A DNA stretch of 64,000 bases from Streptococcus oralis (GTDB taxonomy: Bacteria; Bacillota; Bacilli; Lactobacillales; Streptococcaceae). The notes beneath the pieces are model-generated. The model was not told where the DNA came from, ran no database searches, and worked only from the letters and a program-made list of their open reading frames with translations. Both the position numbers and the translations under genes were made by a program. The stretch is taken from assembly GCF_003943415.1 (NCBI RefSeq), contig NZ_RJPK01000002.1, forward strand, positions 124,001 through 188,000, read 5' to 3'. Shown one piece after another: positions 41,791 through 50,216 of the stretch (position 1 is its first letter; each line of letters starts with the position of its first letter).

Positions 41791-42513
41791 CTATACAAAA
41801 CGCACGCTAGATGCTTTTGCACTTTTTTCTTTTTTCACATAGCCTTTTTCCAGTAGGGAGAAGCACCACTGAATCAAACCACAGATCAAAATATACTGCA
41901 AAAAGATCACAAAATAAGACTCAAAATACTGGTAGCCGTAGGACGCTTCCACACGAGCAATAGCGGTGATATCCTTGATAGTCATAACAAAGACCAGGGA
42001 GGTCCCTTTGACGATATTGATCACCAGATTGGCCAAGTTAGGCAAGGCTGAGCGCAAGGCTTGAGGAAAAACAATCCTTAGATAGGCCTGGGTCGTAGTC
42101 AGCCCAATCGCATGCGCTGCCTCTAGTTGTCCCTTGTCCACCGTCAAGATAGCTGAACGCAAAATCTCCGACAAACTCCCGACCGTCATCAAACTATAAA
42201 TGATAAAAGCATAATAGAGAGGATCAAGCTTGAAAATATCAAAGTCACTTCCTATGCTTTTGAAAAATTGATTCAGCAAACTTGGAAACAAACTATAAAA
42301 GAAGAGGATCAATAAAATCGGAGGAGTCGCTCGGATAAAAGCCAGATAGACCAGAGAAAAACTCCTCACCCCTCGAATCTTGTGGATCTGCCCCAAGGCT
42401 AAAAATAGAGCCGGTAAAAAGCTTAAGACCATAGCCACAATCATGATAATCAAGGTGATTGGCACACCCTTCAAGGTCTCCAGAAAGGTCTTTACAATAT
42501 AGTCTATATCCAT
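41791..42513 (-). CDS. Amino-acid-type ABC transporter permease (second)
   Basis: The protein has 240 residues with five to six membrane helices. It has the HisM/GlnP-type coupling region AHAIGLTTTQAYLRIVFPQALRS, whose EAA-like loop contacts the ATPase. It starts MDIDYIVKTFLETLKGVPIT and ends with a charged KKEKSAKASS tail. It follows the other permease by three bases. Two non-identical permeases with one ATPase is the layout of TcyL/TcyM/TcyN-like cystine importers. Confidence 0.92.
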   Translation of the reverse strand: MDIDYIVKTFLETLKGVPITLIIMIVAMVLSFLPALFLALGQIHKIRGVRSFSLVYLAFIRATPPILLILFFYSLFPSLLNQFFKSIGSDFDIFKLDPLYYAFIIYSLMTVGSLSEILRSAILTVDKGQLEAAHAIGLTTTQAYLRIVFPQALRSALPNLANLVINIVKGTSLVFVMTIKDITAIARVEASYGYQYFESYFVIFLQYILICGLIQWCFSLLEKGYVKKEKSAKASSVRFV

Positions 42514-42516
42514 TTC

Positions 42517-43209
42517 TTACCTCCCTTTTGTTTCCAAAGACTTCTCAAGCAAACGACTCAAGCTAGAAATAACCAAGGCAATCCCCCAGTAAAGAAGCGC
42601 AACTGCCGTATAGGTTTCCAGAGAGTAGTTCCCTAAATTGCGACTGATCAAGAGATTCCCCGCCCCCATAACATCAACGAAACCAATCGTATAAGCCAAG
42701 GCAGCATCCCGCATGAGATTGAGAATAGCAGTCGTTATATTGGGAAGAGCAACTTGAAAAGCTTGGGGGAAAATGATTCTCCAAAAAGTCTGACTTGGAG
42801 TCAAACCAATACTAAGCCCGGCCTCTGTCTGCCCCTTTGGAATAGCTTGATAGCTCGCCTTGAAAACCTCTGCAACAATAGCGGCAAACAAGAGAATCAT
42901 CGTCAGGAGAACAAAAATAGTTTTAGACCAGTTGTTGATATCCAAACCAAGCCACCATTTCAGAAATTCTGGCAAGCCATAAAAGACTAGAAAAAGCAAG
43001 ACAATCGGCGGTGTACAACGAAGGGTAAAGATATAGCCTTTGGAAATCGCTGCAAAACTCTTGTCTTCTCCTACTTGCGCCCAGGCCAAGAGACCTCCAA
43101 AAAGGGAACCAAGAAGAGTGGTAAAAAAGAGAATGGACAAGGTCATAGGAAGTGCCTGCCATAAGGTTGGCAAAAACTGAAAGACCTTGGAAAAATCATA
43201 AGAAACCAT
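42517..43209 (-). CDS. Amino-acid-type ABC transporter permease (first)
   Basis: The protein has 230 residues, again of the HisM/GlnP family. Its coupling loop is EAGLSIGLTPSQTFWRIIFPQAFQV. The N-terminus MVSYDFSKVFQFLPTLWQAL precedes the first helix, and about five helices follow. It lies between the binding-protein gene (32-base gap) and the second permease. With that permease it should form a heterodimeric channel. Confidence 0.92.
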   Translation of the reverse strand: MVSYDFSKVFQFLPTLWQALPMTLSILFFTTLLGSLFGGLLAWAQVGEDKSFAAISKGYIFTLRCTPPIVLLFLVFYGLPEFLKWWLGLDINNWSKTIFVLLTMILLFAAIVAEVFKASYQAIPKGQTEAGLSIGLTPSQTFWRIIFPQAFQVALPNITTAILNLMRDAALAYTIGFVDVMGAGNLLISRNLGNYSLETYTAVALLYWGIALVISSLSRLLEKSLETKGR

Positions 43210-43241
43210 GCAAAACCCTTTCTAGTCTTGGAATTTCTGGT

Positions 43242-44120
43242 CTAGTCTTTGTCTACGTAACTAAAGACATCTTCTTTAAAGTATTGCTGAGATAGCTTAG
43301 CAAGCGTGCCATCTTCTTTCAACTCTTTGATTGCTTTTTCGTATTCTTTAGCGAATTTCTCACCCTTTTCATCACGGTGAATCAAGGGATAAGTTGGAAT
43401 GCCCTTGTATGGGAACCAGCTGAGTTTATCCGCATATTGGTGGTAAGGGCCATCTTCTGCGGTAACTGCTTTTTCAAAGGACAGTTTGATATCAAAGAAG
43501 GCATCATAACGTCCTTCTAAGACCCAGGCATAGGCATCTGCTACTTTAAAGGATTCTGCTGCTGTTAGCTCAATCGGTGCGTCCTGATGTTTTTCATTGT
43601 AGCTGGTGATAACATTCCATTGAGCATTCTGTGGAGAGATGGGTACCAATTTTCCTTTATTCTTAGCAAAGTCATCAATGGTTTTGTATTTCTGTTCATC
43701 TTCTTTTCTGACCGTAAATCCAATAATGCTCGCTCCGACTGGTTCAGATGGAATGACAAACTTTTTAGCTCGTTCATCTGTGTACCAAGCTCCCTTGGTT
43801 CCAATGTCATACTTGCCTGATTCCAGACCAATCAGAAGGTCGTCATCACTGGTACCCGTATATTCAAATTTATAGTTTGCCAACTTCTCATCAACAGCCT
43901 TCAAAACAGCTACTTCATAACCATCTGATTCCCCTTTTTCATTGACAAAGTCATAAGGTACGTAGTTTTGTGTATGGGCAACCTTCAAGGTTATGACTTC
44001 AGCAGACGAAGCCGTTTCTCCCTCCTTGGCTGGAGCGCCAACTAAACTTCTCCCGATAATCGTTGCCCCAATTACTGCAACAACTGCTACTCCACCAATA
44101 ATCCATGCTTTTTTACTCAT
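43242..44120 (-). CDS. Amino-acid-type ABC transporter substrate-binding protein, membrane anchored
   Basis: The protein has 292 residues. Residues 5-27 form one hydrophobic helix (AWIIGGVAVVAVIGATIIGR) with no lipobox Cys, so it is either a signal-anchor or an uncleaved signal. This is unusual, because most streptococcal receptors are lipoproteins. The remainder is a family-3 periplasmic-binding fold (VAHTQNYVPYDFVNEKGESD, GLESGKYDIGTKG) resembling TcyJ/TcyK cystine receptors. It lies 11 bases after the second UROD-like gene, which ties substrate uptake to those enzymes. Confidence 0.9.
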   Translation of the reverse strand: MSKKAWIIGGVAVVAVIGATIIGRSLVGAPAKEGETASSAEVITLKVAHTQNYVPYDFVNEKGESDGYEVAVLKAVDEKLANYKFEYTGTSDDDLLIGLESGKYDIGTKGAWYTDERAKKFVIPSEPVGASIIGFTVRKEDEQKYKTIDDFAKNKGKLVPISPQNAQWNVITSYNEKHQDAPIELTAAESFKVADAYAWVLEGRYDAFFDIKLSFEKAVTAEDGPYHQYADKLSWFPYKGIPTYPLIHRDEKGEKFAKEYEKAIKELKEDGTLAKLSQQYFKEDVFSYVDKD

Positions 44121-44131
44121 CTTTTTCTCCT

Positions 44132-45130
44132 TTAGTTTTCAAGCGCTTCTCTCACCCACTGGATACGTTCAACTGCGATATCACTTGGAATGGTACAATC
44201 TGCCCCAAGTACCAAGCCCTGTTCCCCAGCTGCTGTAACTAGTTTTCTCGCCTCAGCCTGAATGGCATCCTTGCTACCAGTATACAGCAAGCCTGTCTTA
44301 CCATTTTCGAATCCTCCAAGAACCGTACGTCCCTTGAAAATCTCACGACCTTCCTTGAGAGTGATTCCCTCTGGTCCTACAGCCCAGTTAAAGACTTGGG
44401 CTGGATAGTCTGCAAAAAGGTGAATATCATTTCGCGCTCCCTCGTAGCCACAGATATGAAGAACCGTGACACCACCAACAGCACTAACCGCTTCTAGAAT
44501 AGTTATCTCGCTAGGTGCAATGACAGCTTGATAATCTGCTGCCGACACTCGTTGATCTTGGATACTTTGCACGCTGAGGTAGATTCCGTCAGCACCAGCC
44601 TCTTTGATGACAGCTCGGCTGAGACTAGCAATATCTTCTGCAATCACATCCAACACCTTCTTAAGGGCTTCAGGATCTTCCACCAAAAAATCTGCAATGA
44701 GGTCATCTCCGCCAGACACTTCCCCTAGTAGCCACTTGAGATAGGTCACAGGAGCAAAAATATTGTAAATCGCAACGATATCTTCTGTGAACTCTTGCTT
44801 GATTTTCTTAACCAAGTCAACCTGCTCTTTTATCCAAGCGTGATCTGGTCCGAGTGGTTGAATGGCCGCCAATTCTTGAAGTGATTTTCCTTTGGCAATC
44901 GCTGGATTGGGATAAGCAAAGTAGCCATCACTCATAAGTTTGATAAAGTCCGGCTGAACTTCTCGGATAAAGCGCTTATGCCCCTCGATATTCTTCTCGA
45001 TAATGGCTGGATTTGAGAAACCGTGTAGCCATTCGTCTTCGGATGTAAAATGGTGCCAAAAGCCAACTGGCACACGATCAACCTTTTCACCTTTAAATGA
45101 TTTTAAAACCCATTCTTTTTTTTCTGACAT
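44132..45130 (-). CDS. UROD-superfamily protein with HxC...C zinc motif (methyltransferase-like), paralogue 2
   Basis: The protein has 332 residues with the uroporphyrinogen-decarboxylase TIM-barrel fold. It is not a HemE: it carries VLHICGYEG (His225-x-Cys227) and LGADCTIP (Cys312), i.e. HxC-x84-C. This is the zinc site of MtaA/MtbA/CmuA-type methyltransferases in the same superfamily. No other haem gene is nearby, and streptococci generally lack haem synthesis. It is about half identical by eye to the 45348 gene, so the pair arose by tandem duplication. It starts three bases after the small peptide gene. The likely role is methyl transfer from an imported substrate; the acceptor is unknown. 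Confidence 0.85.
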   Translation of the reverse strand: MSEKKEWVLKSFKGEKVDRVPVGFWHHFTSEDEWLHGFSNPAIIEKNIEGHKRFIREVQPDFIKLMSDGYFAYPNPAIAKGKSLQELAAIQPLGPDHAWIKEQVDLVKKIKQEFTEDIVAIYNIFAPVTYLKWLLGEVSGGDDLIADFLVEDPEALKKVLDVIAEDIASLSRAVIKEAGADGIYLSVQSIQDQRVSAADYQAVIAPSEITILEAVSAVGGVTVLHICGYEGARNDIHLFADYPAQVFNWAVGPEGITLKEGREIFKGRTVLGGFENGKTGLLYTGSKDAIQAEARKLVTAAGEQGLVLGADCTIPSDIAVERIQWVREALEN

Positions 45131-45132
45131 TC

Positions 45133-45336
45133 TTATTCTCCATTTCTTACTTTTTCAACTAATAAACTGCTTGCGATATCATTCGAGCGTAGAAAGGGCA
45201 GACTGGACTTGGAAAAACCCTGAACTCCACGACATCTCTCTCCATTTTTGCAGTGGCCATTTTTTACGACGCTTATGGCAACCAAAGCCAGCAAACCGAC
45301 AACTGCAATAAAGATACCCCATCTTTTACTTTTCAT
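45133..45336 (-). CDS. Small membrane-anchored peptide with two Cys, inside the UROD-ABC operon
   Basis: The peptide has 67 residues: a basic start MKSKRWG, one membrane helix (IFIAVVGLLALVAISVV) and then KNGHCKNGERCRG on the far side. A hydrophilic tail ends in VRNGE. The ribosome binding site AAAGGAGGAGCT is among the best in the window, which argues the peptide is made. It sits between the two UROD-like genes and is translationally close to the second (2-base gap). I recognise no family. A redox-active or metal-binding helper is conceivable from CKNGERC. Confidence 0.65.
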   Translation of the reverse strand: MKSKRWGIFIAVVGLLALVAISVVKNGHCKNGERCRGVQGFSKSSLPFLRSNDIASSLLVEKVRNGE

Positions 45337-45347
45337 AGCTCCTCCTT

Positions 45348-46352
45348 TTAGAGAACAGCTGCCTGCCGAATCCAGTCCAACCTCTCTAAGTTAAAGTCAT
45401 CTGGAACAGTACAGTCAGCTCCCAGAAGAACGCCTTTACTACCAGCTTCAGCCAGCAACCGCCTTGTTTCATTTTGCAATTCCACCTTGAAACCTTGATA
45501 AATCAAGCTTTTCTTGCCATTTTCAAATCCACCTAAAACGGCCTTGCCTCGAAACAACTCCTGACCCTGTGTCAAACTAACATCCTCATGGTGGGTCGCC
45601 CAGTTGACAACTTGCGCTGGATAGTCCTTAAATATCGTCACATCATTGCTCGCACCTTCAAAACCACAGATATGGAGGATATTGGTCCCACCAACCTGAT
45701 TAGCCGCCTTTAAAACTGCTATATTGCTCGGTTCGATATAGGTTTGGTAGAGTGCTGGTGTGATGCGCCCATCTTGAATTTCCTGGGTGCTGAGGTAAAT
45801 CCCGTCAACACCGCCTTGCTGGATGATTTTCTGAGTTAGGATAGCAATATCTCCTGCAATCACATCTAGAAGCGCTCTGAATTGCTCAGGATTTTCAAGC
45901 AATAGATCAGCCACTTCCCCATCTCCTTGAGAAGCTTCTGTACGGAACCAGCGCTTGAGGTAGGAGATCGGTGAAAAGATATTGTAGAAAGAAGCAATCT
46001 CTTCGGTAAAGGTCTCTCGAATCGCTTGGATCACTTCCACCTGTTGCTGAATCCATGGGTGTTCCTCACCAATTGACTCAATAGAAATCAGCTCCTGAAT
46101 GCTTGAAACCTTAGGACTATAGACATTACTTGGATAAAGGAAAAAACCGTCGCTCATAATTTTGACAAAATCAGGACGAATCCTTTCCACATAGTTACGA
46201 TGCCCATCAACACTTTTTTGAAAGATACGTGGATTGTTTAACCCCTGCCCCTTTTCTTCGAGTGTTACAAAATGAAACCAAAATCCCACAGGAACTCTTT
46301 CCACTTCATCGCCTCGAATCGCTCTAAAGACTAGATCTCTTTTACTTGCCAT
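45348..46352 (-). CDS. UROD-superfamily protein with HxC...C zinc motif (methyltransferase-like), paralogue 1
   Basis: The protein has 334 residues from the ATG at 46350-46352, preceded by AAGGAGAAAGGT; an upstream ATG 13 codons earlier is less likely. It has the same UROD-like barrel and the same zinc pattern as its neighbour, ILHICGFEG (His227-x-Cys229) and LGADCTVP (Cys314). The N-terminal VPVGFWFHF and SDGFFLYP regions are shared between the paralogues. It is the first gene of the operon. By family knowledge such proteins move methyl groups between a corrinoid or sulfonium donor and a thiol. No corrinoid protein is visible here. Confidence 0.85.
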   Translation of the reverse strand: MASKRDLVFRAIRGDEVERVPVGFWFHFVTLEEKGQGLNNPRIFQKSVDGHRNYVERIRPDFVKIMSDGFFLYPSNVYSPKVSSIQELISIESIGEEHPWIQQQVEVIQAIRETFTEEIASFYNIFSPISYLKRWFRTEASQGDGEVADLLLENPEQFRALLDVIAGDIAILTQKIIQQGGVDGIYLSTQEIQDGRITPALYQTYIEPSNIAVLKAANQVGGTNILHICGFEGASNDVTIFKDYPAQVVNWATHHEDVSLTQGQELFRGKAVLGGFENGKKSLIYQGFKVELQNETRRLLAEAGSKGVLLGADCTVPDDFNLERLDWIRQAAVL

Positions 46353-46421
46353 ACCTTTCTCCTTCCATTTGGATTGAAACCATCTTACCACTCCTTTTCC
46401 TCTTTTCCCAATATATATTGA

Positions 46422-46575
46422 CTATCAACTCGATTGGAAATTTTTATATCTATAAAGAAAAAAATCCCTGAAAAGCTTGATATTACTAGCCTTTCAAAGA
46501 TTCACTTTATTTTCATCTATTTTTCAAAAGAGAGTTGATATAGATTTTCTATCAAGCCGATTGGATTTTTTTATA
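46422..46575. repeat. Direct repeat of 27 bp, 127 bp apart, upstream of the UROD-ABC operon
   Basis: Copies at 46422-46448 and 46549-46575 read CTATCAA-NN-CGATTGGA-NN-TTTTTATA and agree at 23 of 27 positions. The left copy is about 70 bases upstream of the first UROD-like gene. The right copy overlaps the stop codon of the LLM remnant. Confidence 0.8.
46536..46554. promoter_or_regulatory. TGATA-N9-TATCA dyad, CmbR-like site
   Basis: TGATA (46536-46540) and TATCA (46550-46554) are nine bases apart. This fits the first two parts of the streptococcal/lactococcal CmbR cysteine-regulon box TGATA-N9-TATCW-N2-4-TGATA as I recall it. The third part is only partly kept (CGATT). A weaker version, CAATA-N9-TATCA, lies at 46410-46428, nearer the operon. 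Confidence 0.45.
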
Positions 46576-46790
46576 ACCCCTCTTTCATGGCAAAGTAAGC
46601 ACGTATTTTCGGCGCCACTTGCGTGCCAAAGAGTTCAATAGCTCTCAGAACCTGGTTATGTGGCATAGAACCAAGCGGTAGATGCAACATAAAACGCTCC
46701 AAACCTTTGCTAAGCTTGGATCAGTTTCTTGAAATAACGCGGATTCTAACCCAGTAGGCAAGGTAGCACTAAACAGTTTTATTTGCAATA
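46571..46790 (-). pseudogene. C-terminal remnant of an LLM-class flavin-dependent monooxygenase
   Basis: On the minus strand the end of a luciferase-like oxidoreductase can be read: LFSATLPTGLESALFQETDP, then after a one-base frameshift at SLAK/GL, GLERFMLHLPLGSMPH and VLRAIELFGTQVAPK to a stop at 46571. The 5' four-fifths of the gene is missing. In Bacillus, LLM monooxygenases are encoded with TcyJKLMN-type importers for S-methyl amino acids. Its decay next to a similar importer suggests part of a pathway was lost or replaced. Confidence 0.75.
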
Positions 46791-46876
46791 CATTCGCTCA
46801 TTAGAAAAGTATCTGAGACAAAAAGATTTTGATTTTAGGAATTCTTTATTATAAATTTTTAAAATCGATAGATTAG

Positions 46877-46936
46877 AAAAAAAGCGAACAAGACAGAATT
46901 CTGAGTGTCAGATAACTCGTTTTGTTCGCTTTTTAT
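46877..46936 (-). terminator. Terminator after the 47001 gene
   Basis: AAAAAGCGAACAA and TTGTTCGCTTTTTT pair around a 31-base loop and end in T residues on the minus strand, 65 bases after the stop at 47001. Confidence 0.75.
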
Positions 46937-47000
46937 ATTTAAGGTTAGACTGTTGTCCTAGACTCATTAGAAAAAGCCTAGATCAACTAGACTTTTTAGT

Positions 47001-47533
47001 TTATTCTACCTGTAGTTTATTATCTTTCAAAGTCAACTTCGAGTTTTCTGTCAATTCTGTTTGTTCAAAAGTGTAAATCGTCTCGCCCTTTGTATCAATC
47101 ATATACCAGGCTTGATCTTTGCGGACAACCAGTGCAAGCTCCGTGCTATTTTCGTCCTCGTTTTTGATCGACAATGGAAAGGCCTTGTCCACACCTTCCA
47201 GAGCTACTTTCTCACCTGTTTTTAATTCTACTAGGTAGTACACGCCATCCTTTGTACCAAAACTGTAGTCCCCATTAATCGGTGTGTGGCTATCATAGTT
47301 TTTCATTAGAATGGAAGTTTTATCTACACCATCAAATGCCTTTTTAAATTGTTCTCTCTGCTCTTCAGCTTTCTTTTGATCTTGAGACTGAACCGTCTCT
47401 TGCACAGCAGCAATCCGTTCCATGTTTTGCTTTTTCGCTTGTCTCGCCTGATGGATCAAGACCGTTCGTATCAAGAAAGAACCAGATAAGACGATACCAA
47501 TCAGCATAGCAATAATATTTTTTTCTTCTTCAT
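47001..47533 (-). pseudogene. Membrane-anchored extracellular protein with a frameshift at its start (A7 tract)
   Basis: The main frame (47001-47507) encodes 168 residues: a signal-anchor IVLSGSFLIRTVLI, a charged coiled-coil-like stretch (QARQAKKQNMERIAAVQETV) and a beta-rich domain ending LTLKDNKLQVE. The natural start appears to be the ATG at 47531-47533 behind AAGGAAAAG. From there the frame is MKKKK and then fails, because a run of seven A (47518-47524) puts the rest out of frame; A5 or A8 would join them as MKKK(K)NIIAMLIG. Either the gene is broken or phase-variable, or translation starts at the internal ATG, which has no ribosome binding site. The family is unknown to me. Confidence 0.65.
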
Positions 47534-47574
47534 TTTCTTTTCCTTAGAGTATACAATACAGGGGTGAGAAAATG

Positions 47575-48186
47575 CTATTTTATCTGTTTTTTCAAAATAA
47601 TATAACTTGTAATCAAAATCACAAATAGAACTAATATAAAATTCAAAGTGTGAAATATTCCTATAGGATATGGCGCAACCCACCCCTGTTTGAAAATCAA
47701 CAATGAAATAAAACCAGTAGCCATAGAAGTAGGCATAAAAGCAATTCCAATTATATTAAGCCAATTCACATAAAACGGTGCTTTTTCTTCCGATAATATT
47801 CTTGCGATAAAATATCCAACAATTCCTACCACTTGAATAATTATTGCTCCCAAAATAGCTTCCATTGTTTGTTTTTCATACCATTCAGCAAATGCACAAA
47901 ACAATCCAATAGCAATAAAGGCTGTTGATGAGATATAAAGTACCTTGCTCGCAAATTCTCTATTTTTTTGTTCTTTATCTACTACGGGTTCAATTCCTTT
48001 TAAAATATAATCTGTAGTAACACCAAAATAATCACTCATTATAATTACTTTTTCTAACTCAGGTGTACTTTGTTCACTTTCCCATTTTGAAACAGCTTGT
48101 CTTGAAACACCTACCTTATCAGCAAGTTCTTCTTGTGATATTCCTTTAGTTTTTCTTAAATATTGTATTCTGTCTGCCATGTTCAT
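47575..48186 (-). CDS. XRE-family transcriptional regulator with C-terminal membrane domain
   Basis: The protein has 203 residues from the ATG at 48184-48186 (GGAG nine bases upstream). Residues ~4-58 are a Cro/CI helix-turn-helix (LRKTKGISQEELADKVGVSRQAVSKWE), then STPELEKVIIMSDYFGV, typical of the family. Four hydrophobic helices fill residues ~85-200. Such membrane-tethered XRE regulators usually control neighbouring membrane protein genes. Here the downstream partner is the frameshifted gene at 47001. A TTGCAGTTGCAA palindrome at 48273-48284 lies upstream and could be its operator. Confidence 0.88.
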   Translation of the reverse strand: MNMADRIQYLRKTKGISQEELADKVGVSRQAVSKWESEQSTPELEKVIIMSDYFGVTTDYILKGIEPVVDKEQKNREFASKVLYISSTAFIAIGLFCAFAEWYEKQTMEAILGAIIIQVVGIVGYFIARILSEEKAPFYVNWLNIIGIAFMPTSMATGFISLLIFKQGWVAPYPIGIFHTLNFILVLFVILITSYIILKKQIK

Positions 48187-48371
48187 TTGACAACACTCCT
48201 TTCTTTTATGATACAATCATAACAATTTCGTTGGTTGCATAGCCACCATTAAAATATGGAAATATGTCAACTTGCAGTTGCAAATGTGTTTTTCAATACA
48301 AATCCCTATAAATTCCGATTTGTTATATATTTACATTATACCCTACTTATGGCAGACTAGACTTTTTTTGC

Positions 48372-50180
48372 TTATTCTACTGTTACTGACTTGGCAAGGT
48401 TACGTGGTTTGTCCACATCGAGACCACGGTGGAGGGTTGCAAAGTAAGCAACCAATTGCGTTGGTACGACCATTGAGATTGGTGAGAGGTAAGGGTGGAC
48501 GGTCGTAAGGACGATGTCGTCTGTCTCTTTAGCAACATTTTCTTCTGCAATAGTGAGAACCTTGGCACCACGGGCTGCGACCTCTTGGATATTTCCACGA
48601 GTATGGTTGGCAAGGACTGGATCTGACAAGAGGGCCAAGACAGGTGTCCCCTCTTCAATTAAGGCAATGGTTCCGTGCTTGAGTTCTCCTGCCGCAAAGC
48701 CTTCACACTGGATGTAAGAAATCTCTTTAAGTTTGAGACTTGCTTCCATGGCTACGTAGTAGTCTTGACCACGTCCGATATAAAAGGCGTTACGAGTTGT
48801 TTCGAGAAGGTCTCGAACCTTGGCATCAATGGTTTCTTTCTCAGAAAGAGTTGATTCGATAGACTGAGCCACGATAGACAACTCACGAATCAGATCAAAG
48901 GCTTGTGCTTTAGCATTGCCATTTGCTTCTCCGACTGCTTTTGCAAGGAAGGCAAGAGCTGCAATTTGCGCTGTATAAGCCTTAGTTGATGCTACGGCAA
49001 TTTCAGGACCCGCGTGAAGGAGCATGGTATGGTTGGCTTCACGTGAAAGAGTTGAACCTGGCACGTTTGTCACGGTCAAGCTTGGGATGCCCATTTCATT
49101 GGCCTTGACCAAAACCTGACGGCTATCCGCTGTTTCACCAGACTGGCTGATAAAGATAAAGAGTGGTTTCTTGCTGAGAAGTGGCATGCCGTAGCCCCAC
49201 TCAGATGAAATTCCAAGTTCAACTGGTGTATCTGTCAATTCTTCCAGCATCTTCTTAGAAGCAAATCCTGCGTGGTAAGATGTTCCAGCTGCAAGGATGT
49301 AGATACGGTCTGCGTCTTGAACAGCCTTGATGATAGCTGGGTCAACGACAACTTTACCTGCCTCATCTGTGTAGGCTTGGATGAGTTTACGCATAACCGT
49401 TGGTTGCTCGTCAATTTCCTTGAGCATATAGTAAGGGTAAGTTCCCTTACCGATATCTGACAAGTCTAGCTCCGCAGTATAGCTAGCACGCTCACGGCGA
49501 TTGCCATCATAGTCTTGAACTTCGACGCTATCTGCTGTCACAATGACCAACTCTTGGTCATGAATTTCCATATATTGGTTGGTCTCACGAATCATAGCCA
49601 TGGCATCTGAGCAGACCATGTTATAGCCTTGTCCAAGACCAATCAAAAGTGGTGATTTATTTTTAGCTACATAGATGACATCTGGGTTTTCAGAGTCAAT
49701 CAAGGCAAAGGCATAAGAACCACGGATGATGTGAAGAGCTTTTTTGAAGGCTTCAAGAACTGACAAGCCATCTTCTTCAACAAATTTCCCAATCAAGTGA
49801 ACGGCGATTTCCGTATCTGTTTGCCCCTTGAAGTGGTGACCTGCAAGGTATTCTTCCTTGATTTCAAGGTAGTTCTCAATCACTCCATTGTGCACCAAGA
49901 CAAAACGTCCAGTCTCAGAGCGATGTGGGTGAGCATTGTCCTCAGTTGGTTTACCATGAGTCGCCCAACGCGTATGTCCGATACCAGTTTTTCCCTCAAC
50001 ACCGGTAGTTTTAGCAGACAATTCTGCGATACGACCAACAGCCTTGACTAGATGATTTTCAGCACCACCTAGGACAAAAATTCCCGCAGAATCATAGCCA
50101 CGGTATTCAAGCTTTTCAAGCCCTTGAATCAAAATATCAGTTGCATTTGTGTTTCCAACAACACCGACAATTCCACACAT
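48372..50180 (-). CDS. glmS: Glutamine-fructose-6-phosphate aminotransferase
   Basis: The protein has 602 residues from the ATG at 50178-50180, so that Cys2 is the N-terminal glutaminase nucleophile ([10 protein letters not shown]). Domain order: class II glutamine amidotransferase (1 to ~235), then two SIS isomerase domains ([23 protein letters not shown]), ending NLAKSVTVE. It makes glucosamine-6-phosphate for peptidoglycan. Upstream there are a consensus promoter and two NagR-like sites, and no glmS ribozyme. Confidence 0.97.
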   Translation of the reverse strand: MCGIVGVVGNTNATDILIQGLEKLEYRGYDSAGIFVLGGAENHLVKAVGRIAELSAKTTGVEGKTGIGHTRWATHGKPTEDNAHPHRSETGRFVLVHNGVIENYLEIKEEYLAGHHFKGQTDTEIAVHLIGKFVEEDGLSVLEAFKKALHIIRGSYAFALIDSENPDVIYVAKNKSPLLIGLGQGYNMVCSDAMAMIRETNQYMEIHDQELVIVTADSVEVQDYDGNRRERASYTAELDLSDIGKGTYPYYMLKEIDEQPTVMRKLIQAYTDEAGKVVVDPAIIKAVQDADRIYILAAGTSYHAGFASKKMLEELTDTPVELGISSEWGYGMPLLSKKPLFIFISQSGETADSRQVLVKANEMGIPSLTVTNVPGSTLSREANHTMLLHAGPEIAVASTKAYTAQIAALAFLAKAVGEANGNAKAQAFDLIRELSIVAQSIESTLSEKETIDAKVRDLLETTRNAFYIGRGQDYYVAMEASLKLKEISYIQCEGFAAGELKHGTIALIEEGTPVLALLSDPVLANHTRGNIQEVAARGAKVLTIAEENVAKETDDIVLTTVHPYLSPISMVVPTQLVAYFATLHRGLDVDKPRNLAKSVTVE

Positions 50181-50216
50181 AGTATATACGACACAGACCA
50201 GCTGTGCTTTCCCCTT

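Noticed and set aside
44132..46352. The two UROD-like genes as haem biosynthesis HemE
   Set aside because: Both have the HxC...C zinc motif of the methyltransferase branch, no other haem gene is present, and they are co-transcribed with an ABC importer.
47501..47683. Separate 60-codon frame ending MKKKKILLLC
   Set aside because: It is the out-of-frame start of the 47001 gene created by the A7 tract, not an independent protein.
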